A stretch of 5,340 nucleotides of DNA from Lachnospiraceae bacterium (GTDB lineage Bacteria; Bacillota; Clostridia; Lachnospirales; Lachnospiraceae): assembly GCA_021202715.1 (NCBI GenBank), contig JAJQCL010000183.1:1-5340 (forward strand), written 5' to 3'. A program made the position numbers and the translations under genes. Shown here one piece after another: positions 1 through 4,750 of this stretch. How positions within the stretch are numbered: position 1 is the first letter of the stretch; every line of letters begins with the position of its first letter. The notes under the pieces are model-generated. The model had not been told where the DNA came from. It saw nothing but the letters and a program-made list of their open reading frames with translations, and searched no databases.

Positions 1-324
1 GATCTGGTCGTGTCCAACAGCCTGACGAGCTATGACGACGCTCTGTCCCGTGAGCTGACGGAACGAACAGTACGGGCCAATCTGGTCATGAGGGAGATGG
101 GATTCAAGCCGTATATCGCCCCGGCTCTCTCCTCCGGCGCCCAGAGTGTACTGGCTGCATTGCGGGGGGAGTGGCATGAGAGTTCGACCTGGTTTGACGG
201 CGCTTTCTTCGGTGCCCGGAACCGCTGTACCCCTTCAGGCATCGAGGTGGAGAACCCCGAACTGCCGGAGGAGCTTTTCGCCCGTTGCTGCCGGGCCTGT
301 GAGAATCTGAAGGTGATTTTTTGA
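1..324 (+). CDS. C-terminal fragment of an unidentified protein, possibly lactate/malate dehydrogenase-like
   Basis: The reading frame is open from the first base, so the gene starts upstream of the window; the GTG at 10 is internal rather than a convincing start, with no ribosome binding site in front. The 107 visible residues end in TGA at 322-324. The stretch runs from an Asp-Leu-Val-Val-Ser-Asn strand, through a helix rich in Arg and Glu, a Pro-Ala-Leu-Ser-Ser-Gly-Ala-Gln segment and a Phe-Phe-Gly-Ala-Arg-Asn-Arg strand, to a final helix with paired cysteines. This loosely resembles the C-terminal half of lactate/malate dehydrogenase-type NAD enzymes, but I recognise no decisive motif, so the function is a guess. 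Its stop overlaps the TTG start of the next gene by four bases, which implies one operon and coupled translation. The coding call is firm; the family call is weak. Confidence 0.6.
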   Translation, partial: DLVVSNSLTSYDDALSRELTERTVRANLVMREMGFKPYIAPALSSGAQSVLAALRGEWHESSTWFDGAFFGARNRCTPSGIEVENPELPEELFARCCRACENLKVIF

Positions 325-1406
325 AAAAAATAAAGGTAACAGTGATTCGGCCGTTCTGTGATTCGCCGCATGAGAGGATGGACGCTCTGCTGGGAGAGTT
401 CCTGGCGCGGCCGGAGGTTTCTGCGGAGGTGTGGCAGCGTGCCGAACAGCTTCGTCCGGTACGAGACGGACGGATCTTCTTTGCGCTGGATCTTGAGGAT
501 ACAGGATTGAATCTCGAATGGTGCCGGATGAGTGCGAGGAGCCGGCAGGAGGCCTCCTTCTTCCGGGATTCGGTGGGGGTGGTGGCGGTAGACGGCCATT
601 CGGAACTCTATACGAAATCCGTCGGTCGCGAACTGGTGCTGACTGCCAATCTGGCCGGGTGTCTCTTCCCCGGCCGTCCATTGGTGGAGGGTACCGGTTC
701 TCTCCACAACTTTCAGGTGACGGCACAGAACCTGGGCATCGATCTGTGGGGAGCCTATCAGGCTAATTTTCGTGAGCTGGCAGACCGGCTTCTGACCTCT
801 AGGCCGCCCCGGCATGAGAAACCGCGGATGCTTGTCCTTCATGCCAGCATCCGGGAGACCTCCAATACGCTGCACCTGTGGCAGATGGTCAAAGAAGAAC
901 TGGGAGAGTCCATGGAATTTCAGGAGATCTCCCTGCGCAACGGCGAGATCTATGACTGTGTCGGCTGTCCCTATACCATGTGCCTTCACTTCAGCGAGCA
1001 GGGCAAATGCTATTACGGCGGCGTGATGGTGGAGCAGGTGTATCCGGCGGTCGAAGAGTGTGATGCGCTGATGATGCTCTGCCCGAATTATAACGATGCG
1101 CTCAGCGCCAACCTGTGCGCCTTTATCAACAGGCTGACGGCTCTCTACCGTAAAAGACAGTTTTTTGAAAAATATCTGTATGCCATCGTGGTCTCCGGCT
1201 ACAGCGGCGGAGATATTCTGGCGAATCAGCTGATCAGCGGTCTGAATATGAACAAAACCTTCATCCTGCCGCCGGGTTTTGTCATGATGGAGACGACCAA
1301 CGCGCCGGGGAGCATCGTTCATGTGGAGGGGATCCGCGAACGGGCCGCGGCGTTTGCCGGAGCCATGCAGCAGCAAATGTTACAGGAACAGGAAACAGAA
1401 TTGTAA
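321..1406 (+). CDS. Two-part flavodoxin-like NAD(P)H-dependent oxidoreductase with a cysteine cluster
   Basis: This is a 361-residue protein starting at TTG 321, inside the stop of the gene before; the purine-rich GAAGGTGA at about 309-316 can serve as ribosome binding site. From about residue 168 it reads as an FMN-reductase/flavodoxin-type domain. It has a beta strand ending in Leu-His-Ala-Ser-Ile-Arg with Ser-Asn-Thr (residues 173-183, the phosphate-binding loop), then Cys213, Cys216, Cys221 and Cys230, then Asp-Ala-Leu-Met-Met-Leu-Cys-Pro-Asn-Tyr near 248-257. This order is typical of NAD(P)H-dependent oxidoreductases and iron-sulfur flavoproteins, in which FMN passes electrons and a cysteine cluster may hold Fe-S. 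The Cys spacing (2, 4 and 8 residues between) is looser than the classic iron-sulfur flavoprotein motif, so Fe-S binding is inference. The N-terminal 165 residues, with a Gly-Cys-Leu-Phe-Pro-Gly-Arg-Pro segment, may be a second, degenerate flavodoxin-like fold. No signal peptide or membrane helix; likely cytosolic. Substrate unknown. Confidence 0.75.
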   Translation: MKKIKVTVIRPFCDSPHERMDALLGEFLARPEVSAEVWQRAEQLRPVRDGRIFFALDLEDTGLNLEWCRMSARSRQEASFFRDSVGVVAVDGHSELYTKSVGRELVLTANLAGCLFPGRPLVEGTGSLHNFQVTAQNLGIDLWGAYQANFRELADRLLTSRPPRHEKPRMLVLHASIRETSNTLHLWQMVKEELGESMEFQEISLRNGEIYDCVGCPYTMCLHFSEQGKCYYGGVMVEQVYPAVEECDALMMLCPNYNDALSANLCAFINRLTALYRKRQFFEKYLYAIVVSGYSGGDILANQLISGLNMNKTFILPPGFVMMETTNAPGSIVHVEGIRERAAAFAGAMQQQMLQEQETEL

Positions 1407-1430
1407 TGAGAATCGTAATGATTTTAAAAT
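1401..1430 (+). promoter_or_regulatory. Candidate sigma-A promoter for the NlpC/P60 gene
   Basis: TTGTAA at 1401-1406 and TAAAAT at 1425-1430 are separated by 18 bases, a fair match to a housekeeping promoter. The -35 box would overlap the stop codon of the oxidoreductase gene, and transcription would start about 90 bases upstream of the hydrolase start. The -35 match is only moderate and the region is AT-rich, so this may be chance. Confidence 0.3.
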
Positions 1431-1474
1431 AATCGCAAAAAATGCCGCAAAGTTCATAAAATGCTCATATTTTT

Positions 1475-1500
1475 TCGGTATGCTGTAACCGATCTTTTTT
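1475..1500 (+). terminator. Weak candidate intrinsic terminator after the oxidoreductase gene
   Basis: TCGGT at 1475-1479 pairs with ACCGA at 1488-1492 around an 8-base loop and is followed directly by TCTTTTTT. The stem has only five pairs, so termination would be partial at best. It lies between the stop of the oxidoreductase and the start of the hydrolase gene, and downstream of the candidate promoter at 1401-1430, so it could equally attenuate hydrolase expression. Confidence 0.3.
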
Positions 1501-1517
1501 ATACAGCTTACATTTTG

Positions 1518-1524
1518 GATGAGG
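1518..1524 (+). promoter_or_regulatory. Ribosome binding site deciding the TTG start at 1531
   Basis: GATGAGG at 1518-1524 lies six bases before TTG 1531. The competing ATG at 1519 falls inside this site and has no purine-rich sequence upstream, so TTG 1531 is the better start. ATG 1549 in the same frame would remove the positively charged end of the signal peptide. Confidence 0.6.
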
Positions 1525-1530
1525 TATATT

Positions 1531-2451
1531 TTGAATAGACATAAATATATGCTGGCGGCCGCCGTCTGCGGCCTGGGCCTGCTGGCACTGCCGGGTCGGG
1601 AGGTTCTCGCAGCCCCGGGCAGTACATATTTCGAGAAAATTGCCGTCGTGGAGGAACAGACCGGGACGGTTCCTGTGTACAGCGAAACCGATGAAAACAG
1701 CGAAACGGTCGGGCCGCTCTCCTTTGGTGAGATCTGGGAGCTGCGGGAAGAGGTGAAGGTCACGAACGCCGAAGGCGTCTCGCTCTGGTACTATGTTGTG
1801 CTGGATGAGGAAGAGGGCTATGTACCCGCGGAGAGCGTTCTTACCGGGAGCGAGGCGGAGGCGTATCTGCTGGAGGAGGAGCTGCTCTATGCGGCTGCGT
1901 TGGATGAGGAACCGGCGGCAGTTTATCTGGAAGCTGATGACAGCGGTGTGATCGTGTATCAGCTTCAGGCCGACGACACCTGTCTGGTCACAGCCGTTGA
2001 AGGAGACTATGCGGTCATCGAAGCATACAATGATTTCAGCGGATATGTGCGTCTGGATGCGCTCTCCCTTTCCATGCAGGATCCGGTCGTGCGGACGCGG
2101 GAGGATCTGGTGGCGACAGCGCTTCAGTATGTGGGGAATCCGTATGTCTGGGGCGGCACCAGCCTGACGAATGGAATCGACTGCTCCGGATTTACGATGA
2201 GGATTTATGAGATGTTCGGGATCTCTCTGCCCCACAGCAGCAAGGCGCAGTCTAAAATGGGCCGGAAGGTCAGCGCATCGGAGCTGGAGCCGGGCGATCT
2301 GATCTTCTATGGAAGCGGCGGTGCGGTGGATCATGTGGCTATTTATATCGGGGATGGCCGGATCGTTCACGCGGCCAGCAAAAAAAGCGGCATCCGTATC
2401 TCGAAATGGAATTATGAGGAGCCTGTCACGATCCGACGCCTGCTGGAGTAA
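1531..2451 (+). CDS. Secreted NlpC/P60 peptidoglycan hydrolase with SH3-like domains
   Basis: This 306-residue protein (from TTG 1531; 310 if ATG 1519 is used) begins with a Sec signal peptide. It has Asn-Arg-His-Lys, a hydrophobic core at about residues 7-21, and a Val-Leu-Ala-Ala cleavage region near 25-28. Cys13 does not sit in a proper lipobox, so a lipoprotein is unlikely. Residues about 37-105 look like a bacterial SH3 domain and about 110-180 like a second, divergent one; both are acidic and would bind the cell wall. The C-terminal domain from about 183 is NlpC/P60, a cysteine peptidase that cuts peptide stems of peptidoglycan, commonly the D-Glu to diamino-acid bond. Catalytic Cys218 sits in Asp-Cys-Ser-Gly-Phe, His268 in Asp-His-Val-Ala-Ile-Tyr-Ile-Gly, and His280 in Ile-Val-His-Ala. 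The triad is intact, and the family's Pro-Gly-Asp-Leu-Ile-Phe-Tyr segment is present. It stands alone between its neighbours. Likely role: cell separation or wall turnover. Confidence 0.92.
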   Translation: MNRHKYMLAAAVCGLGLLALPGREVLAAPGSTYFEKIAVVEEQTGTVPVYSETDENSETVGPLSFGEIWELREEVKVTNAEGVSLWYYVVLDEEEGYVPAESVLTGSEAEAYLLEEELLYAAALDEEPAAVYLEADDSGVIVYQLQADDTCLVTAVEGDYAVIEAYNDFSGYVRLDALSLSMQDPVVRTREDLVATALQYVGNPYVWGGTSLTNGIDCSGFTMRIYEMFGISLPHSSKAQSKMGRKVSASELEPGDLIFYGSGGAVDHVAIYIGDGRIVHAASKKSGIRISKWNYEEPVTIRRLLE

Positions 2452-2459
2452 AATATTTC

Positions 2460-2503
2460 ATGAAAATTTTTCATTTATCATCTTCCGGAAGGGTAAATTT
2501 ACC
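2460..2503. repeat. Three small palindromes upstream of the tmRNA promoter
   Basis: Three perfect inverted repeats lie between the hydrolase stop and the ssrA -35 box: ATGAAAA/TTTTCAT around one base (2460-2474), TTCCGGAA (2483-2490) and GGTAAATTTACC (2492-2503). The last ends two bases before the -35 hexamer, where an activator or repressor dimer could sit. The AT-rich first one could act as an UP-like element or a feeble terminator for the hydrolase gene, but it lacks a GC stem. Any protein-binding role is inference. Confidence 0.4.
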
Positions 2504-2505
2504 TC

Positions 2506-2533
2506 TTGACAAAAGAGCAAGATTGTGTAAAAT
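2506..2533 (+). promoter_or_regulatory. Strong sigma-A promoter of the tmRNA gene
   Basis: Consensus TTGACA at 2506-2511 and TAAAAT at 2528-2533 are spaced by 16 bases. Transcription is predicted to begin near 2540, about 26 bases before the mature tmRNA 5' end. A near-consensus promoter fits the constitutive, abundant expression known for ssrA. Confidence 0.85.
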
Positions 2534-2541
2534 GATTGCAA

Positions 2542-2560
2542 CAGGCGGCTTTTGCCGCTG
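2542..2560 (+). other. Hairpin in the 5' leader of precursor tmRNA
   Basis: GCGGC (2545-2549) pairs with GCCGC (2554-2558) across a TTTT loop, extended by C2542-G2560 and A2543-T2559 with G2544 bulged. It begins at about the second or third transcribed base and ends five bases before the mature tmRNA end, so it would form in the leader that RNase P removes. Its role is unknown; it may only keep the leader from pairing with the acceptor arm. Confidence 0.5.
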
Positions 2561-2565
2561 AACCA

Positions 2566-2913
2566 GGGGTTGTACTGGTTTCGACGGGGATTCTGAAGTT
2601 TGGGCAGCCATCCGTGGACCGTGACCACGATAAAAAACGGAACTTAAATATAAACGCTGACAATAACGAATACGCGTTCGCAGCCTAAGCGCTGCTGCCG
2701 ACTCTGCGTTGCTCACAGCGCAGTTCATCGGTATCATGAACTGTGAGGCACTTTTTCTCCAAAGCTTTGAGGGGTAAAAAGAATTGATGAAGCTACTGAA
2801 CCCTGTTGTCGGCCACTGGACGACAGGCGGAGGGAATGATTATACAGCGGCTGTGATGGGAGATACCTGAATGGATGGGTTTTCGGACAGGGGTTCGATT
2901 CCCCTCAGCTCCA
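2566..2913 (+). ncRNA. ssrA: Transfer-messenger RNA (tmRNA, 10Sa RNA)
   Basis: tmRNA frees ribosomes stalled on mRNAs without a stop codon and adds a degradation tag, working with SmpB, alanyl-tRNA synthetase and EF-Tu. The ends pair into a 7-bp acceptor stem, GGGGTTG at 2566-2572 with CAGCTCC at 2906-2912, including the G-U third pair (2568/2910) that alanyl-tRNA synthetase recognises. The discriminator is A2913. The genome reads TGA next, so CCA must be added after transcription. The D-loop-like GGTTTCGACGGGG follows the 5' end. The T arm is a 5-bp stem at 2889-2893/2901-2905 around TTCGATT. CCATC (2608-2612) pairs with GATGG (2874-2878) as part of helix 2. Pseudoknot 1 is clear: CGTGG 2613-2617 with CCACG 2625-2629, and CCGT 2619-2622 with ACGG 2637-2640, 15 bases before the resume codon. 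The 348-base length is normal for the one-piece form. A promoter and terminator of its own make it monocistronic. Confidence 0.97.
2656..2688 (+). other. tmRNA tag reading frame encoding ADNNEYAFAA
   Basis: Translation resumes at GCT 2656 and runs ten codons, Ala-Asp-Asn-Asn-Glu-Tyr-Ala-Phe-Ala-Ala, to TAA 2686-2688. Together with the alanine carried by tmRNA, the tag added is AADNNEYAFAA. The Ala-Ala end is the signal read by ClpXP-type proteases, and the acidic/Asn start is typical of SspB- or ClpX-facing tags. The frame is set by the pseudoknot upstream and the AT-rich stretch before GCT, as in other bacteria. Confidence 0.93.
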
Positions 2914-2942
2914 TGAGCACAGGGGTCTGGGAAAAGGCATAG

Positions 2943-2969
2943 ATCCAACGACGGAATCGTTGGATTTTT
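2943..2969 (+). terminator. Intrinsic terminator of ssrA
   Basis: A perfect 9-bp stem, ATCCAACGA (2943-2951) with TCGTTGGAT (2957-2965), closes a 5-base loop and runs into TTTTT (2965-2969). It lies 30 bases past the mature tmRNA end, leaving a short 3' trailer to be trimmed before CCA addition. Confidence 0.9.
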
Positions 2970-3194
2970 GTCATTTTCGCTTCTCTCTCAGGGAGAGAAT
3001 GGCTCATCGTTTCTGTGGAATGTCTGAAGGAGTTTTTAAATTTTTAACAGCTTAAACACACAAACGACTTATTTTCATGTTATATATATTCAATGTACGC
3101 GAGCCGAAGGATATAGGAGCGAAGACCGGATGCCCGCATGGAACAGTTAGACAACGAAAGAAAATACATGGCGCAGGCCGGTAAGGAGGTTGTT
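2970..3194 (+). other. Intergenic region between ssrA and the BlaI-like gene, with a hairpin
   Basis: There is no convincing gene here. An 8-bp hairpin with one G-T pair and a 3-base loop (arms 2981-2988 and 2992-2999) is not followed by a T run, so it is not a terminator. An AT-rich block at 3035-3090, with TTAACA at 3044-3049 and TATATATATT at 3081-3090, probably holds the promoter of the repressor gene, but no pair of boxes has good spacing. An in-frame ATG at 3138 could add 19 residues to the repressor but has no ribosome binding site. I saw no TACA/TGTA-type BlaI operator; only a lone TGTA half-site occurs near 3094. Confidence 0.5.
3183..3189 (+). promoter_or_regulatory. Ribosome binding site deciding the ATG start at 3195
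   Basis: AAGGAGG at 3183-3189 is a near-perfect Shine-Dalgarno sequence five bases before ATG 3195. It favours this start over the in-frame ATGs at 3138 and 3168, which lack such a site. Confidence 0.85.
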
Positions 3195-3509
3195 ATGAAA
3201 TTTCCCAAATTAACAGAGTGCGAACTGATTGTCATGAAATGCATCTGGGACGCACGGAGCGAGTGCAAGGTCTCCGAAGTGATGCGGATGCTGAATGACA
3301 GGGGCATTCACTACAAGAGGACGACGGTTTCCACGTATCTGATCCACCTGAAGGAAAAAGGATATCTTCGGATCAGTCGTGAGGAGAAGAACGTCTACTA
3401 TTATGATACAGCGATTGGTTTTGAGGAGTATCGGAAGGAAAGCTCCAAGAACTATATGAATTTCTGGTATCAGGGAAATGTGGACGAATTCCTGAACGAT
3501 CTGGTATAA
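3195..3509 (+). CDS. Short BlaI/MecI/CopY-family transcriptional repressor
   Basis: This 104-residue protein has the winged-helix of the penicillinase-repressor family. It opens with Leu-Thr-Glu-Cys-Glu-Leu-Ile-Val-Met-Lys and a Trp-Asp motif (residues 6-19). A recognition helix with Tyr-Lys-Arg-Thr-Thr-Val-Ser-Thr-Tyr-Leu (about 38-47) and a wing at Gly-Tyr-Leu-Arg to Val-Tyr-Tyr-Tyr (about 54-70) follow. Family members are usually about 120-130 residues, so the C-terminal dimerisation part is short here. Such repressors usually sit next to a BlaR1/MecR1-type sensor protease, or a copper pump for CopY; none is visible within this window, and there is no CopY-like C-terminal cysteine motif. 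It is monocistronic, closed by its own terminator. It could control itself or distant genes; its signal is unknown. The start is set by AAGGAGG; no frameshift seen. Confidence 0.85.
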   Translation: MKFPKLTECELIVMKCIWDARSECKVSEVMRMLNDRGIHYKRTTVSTYLIHLKEKGYLRISREEKNVYYYDTAIGFEEYRKESSKNYMNFWYQGNVDEFLNDLV

Positions 3510-3522
3510 AATTTGAAAAAAA

Positions 3523-3548
3523 TCAACAGAGTTTTTGTTGAGTTTTTT
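3523..3548 (+). terminator. Intrinsic terminator of the BlaI-like gene
   Basis: TCAACA (3523-3528) pairs with TGTTGA (3536-3541), with two further weak pairs possible inside, followed by G and TTTTTT (3543-3548). The A run at 3516-3522 on the other side means it could also work on the opposite strand. The stem is AT-rich, so strength is moderate. Confidence 0.75.
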
Positions 3549-3566
3549 CGGAAATTATCTTATACT
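3538..3566 (+). promoter_or_regulatory. Sigma-A promoter of the NYN-LOTUS/nitroreductase operon
   Basis: TTGAGT at 3538-3543 and TATACT at 3561-3566 are separated by the ideal 17 bases, predicting a start near 3573. The -35 box uses the 3' arm of the terminator just described, so the two signals share bases. This separates the operon from the repressor gene with no spare DNA. Confidence 0.75.
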
Positions 3567-3575
3567 ATAACTGAT

Positions 3576-3603
3576 AGGCGGAGTCAGGCCCGCGGGTCTG
3601 CCT
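3576..3603 (+). other. GC-rich hairpin at the 5' end of the NYN operon transcript
   Basis: AGGC (3576-3579) pairs with GCCT (3600-3603), and AGGCC (3586-3590) with GGTCT (3595-3599, one G-T pair), leaving six bases bulged; an alternative 7-bp outer stem is also possible. It would begin within a few bases of the predicted transcription start, in a leader of about 105 bases. Such 5' hairpins can protect mRNA from 5'-end decay. No known riboswitch was recognised. Confidence 0.4.
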
Positions 3604-3679
3604 CTTTCGCGTAGAAGGACGGGATGATCGTGAGAACGCGCTGAAAAGGGCGCCTGCGGCGATTTCCGGAAGGATATCC

Positions 3680-4750
3680 GTGCATGACGGTGAAAAATGG
3701 CCGCGGGGAAAGAGGACTGGATTTAACTTGGAAAATACAGAAAAACGTTTTGCTGTGCTGATCGATGCGGACAATGTGTCTCCCAAATACATTAGCTACA
3801 TTCTGGATGAAGTTGCCAATCTGGGTGTCGCTACGTACAAGAGGATCTATGGTGACTGGACGGATTCCGCCAAGCGCGGCTGGAAGGACACCATCCTGGA
3901 GTGGTCGGTTAATCCGATTCAACAGTACAGTTATACGACGGGAAAGAATGCCACGGATTCGGCCATGATTATCGATGCCATGGATATTTTGTATTCCGGT
4001 AATGTCGAGGGGTTTTGTCTGGTCTCCAGCGATTCGGACTTTACCAAGCTGGCGCAACGGCTCCGCGAGGCCGGCATGATGGTCCTGGGAATGGGGGAGA
4101 GCAAGACGCCCAAGCCGTTCCGGACGGCCTGCGACACCTTTAAGATCCTGGATGTGATCTCCCAGGCGGAGGATAACAGTCATAATTCAGCGGAGACAGA
4201 GATTGCGGACAAGGCGGATATCACCAGCATCCACGAGATTAAGAAAGCGATCTTCAATATCATGACGGACAATACCAACCAAGGACGTCCCACCGGCATG
4301 GCCGATCTGGGAAATCTTCTGGCGAAGCGTTTCTCTGAATTCGATGTGCGGAACTATGGCTATTCCAAGCTGTCCACCTTTCTGGAGAGCTTTGATGATT
4401 TTGAGATCGTCAAGGAGGGGACAACCTACTATGTTCTGGACAAGCGGGTGGAGATTCCGCGCGTTGAGGTGGAGCGGGAGATTGAACGCATCCTCGAACG
4501 GAACCATGGTCAGGTGGACAATCTCAGCATCATCAACGATGAGGTGAAGAAGGCTTTTCCGGCCTTTCACGCGAAGCAGTACGGCTTCAGCCGTTTTTCC
4601 AATTTCATCCGCAGCTTTGATCAGTTTGAGATCCGCGGAAATACGGTGCGTCTGAGATATCACAGAGAAGAGGCCGGTATTCTGGAAGACACAGAAAAGG
4701 TCAATAGAACGTTCAGAAAGAGAGGAAAGGGCTATGAACGAAACATGTAA
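3680..4750 (+). CDS. NYN-domain ribonuclease-like protein with two OST-HTH/LOTUS-like domains
   Basis: From GTG 3680 the protein has 356 residues; GGAAGGA at 3668-3674 lies five bases upstream. TTG 3728 (AGAGGA upstream, 11-base gap) would start at Glu-Asn-Thr-Glu-Lys-Arg-Phe, nearer the usual family start, so either is possible. Residues 23-160 form a NYN/PIN-like nuclease domain: Leu-Ile-Asp-Ala-Asp-Asn (Asp29, Asp31, Asn32), Lys-Asn-Ala-Thr-Asp (Asp93) and Ser-Ser-Asp-Ser-Asp-Phe (Asp118, Asp120). These acidic residues would hold a metal for RNA cleavage. A polar linker (163-181) leads to a LOTUS/OST-HTH domain at 184-254 with Phe-Asp-Val-Arg-Asn-Tyr-Gly-Tyr-Ser-Lys-Leu. A second, diverged copy at about 262-326 carries Phe-His-Ala-Lys-Gln-Tyr-Gly-Phe-Ser-Arg-Phe. 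LOTUS domains bind RNA in other proteins, so a cytosolic RNA-processing role is likely; the target is unknown. It overlaps the nitroreductase by 17 bases. Confidence 0.88.
   Translation: MHDGEKWPRGKRTGFNLENTEKRFAVLIDADNVSPKYISYILDEVANLGVATYKRIYGDWTDSAKRGWKDTILEWSVNPIQQYSYTTGKNATDSAMIIDAMDILYSGNVEGFCLVSSDSDFTKLAQRLREAGMMVLGMGESKTPKPFRTACDTFKILDVISQAEDNSHNSAETEIADKADITSIHEIKKAIFNIMTDNTNQGRPTGMADLGNLLAKRFSEFDVRNYGYSKLSTFLESFDDFEIVKEGTTYYVLDKRVEIPRVEVEREIERILERNHGQVDNLSIINDEVKKAFPAFHAKQYGFSRFSNFIRSFDQFEIRGNTVRLRYHREEAGILEDTEKVNRTFRKRGKGYERNM

Noticed and set aside
30..1376. 448-codon open frame on the minus strand opposite the first two genes
   Set aside because: It spans two well-supported plus-strand genes, its translation is rich in His, Arg and Pro with no recognisable domain, and it looks like a by-product of GC-rich codon use.
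1407..1432. Fur-box-like AT-rich sequence after the oxidoreductase gene
   Set aside because: Matching to the 7-1-7 inverted repeat fails at several positions in the right half; it is no better than expected in AT-rich DNA.
1465..2370. 301-codon open frame on the minus strand opposite the NlpC/P60 gene
   Set aside because: The plus strand has an intact catalytic triad, signal peptide and ribosome binding site; the opposite frame has no domain signal.
2471..2737. 88-codon minus-strand open frame across the tmRNA promoter and 5' half
   Set aside because: It overlaps the tmRNA, whose structure fully explains this stretch.
2914..2916. Encoded CCA at the tmRNA 3' end
   Set aside because: The bases are TGA; CCA must be added enzymatically, so the mature encoded end is placed at A2913.
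3138..3194. N-terminal extension of the BlaI-like protein from ATG 3138
   Set aside because: No ribosome binding site precedes it, while ATG 3195 has AAGGAGG at ideal spacing and matches the usual family start just before the first helix.
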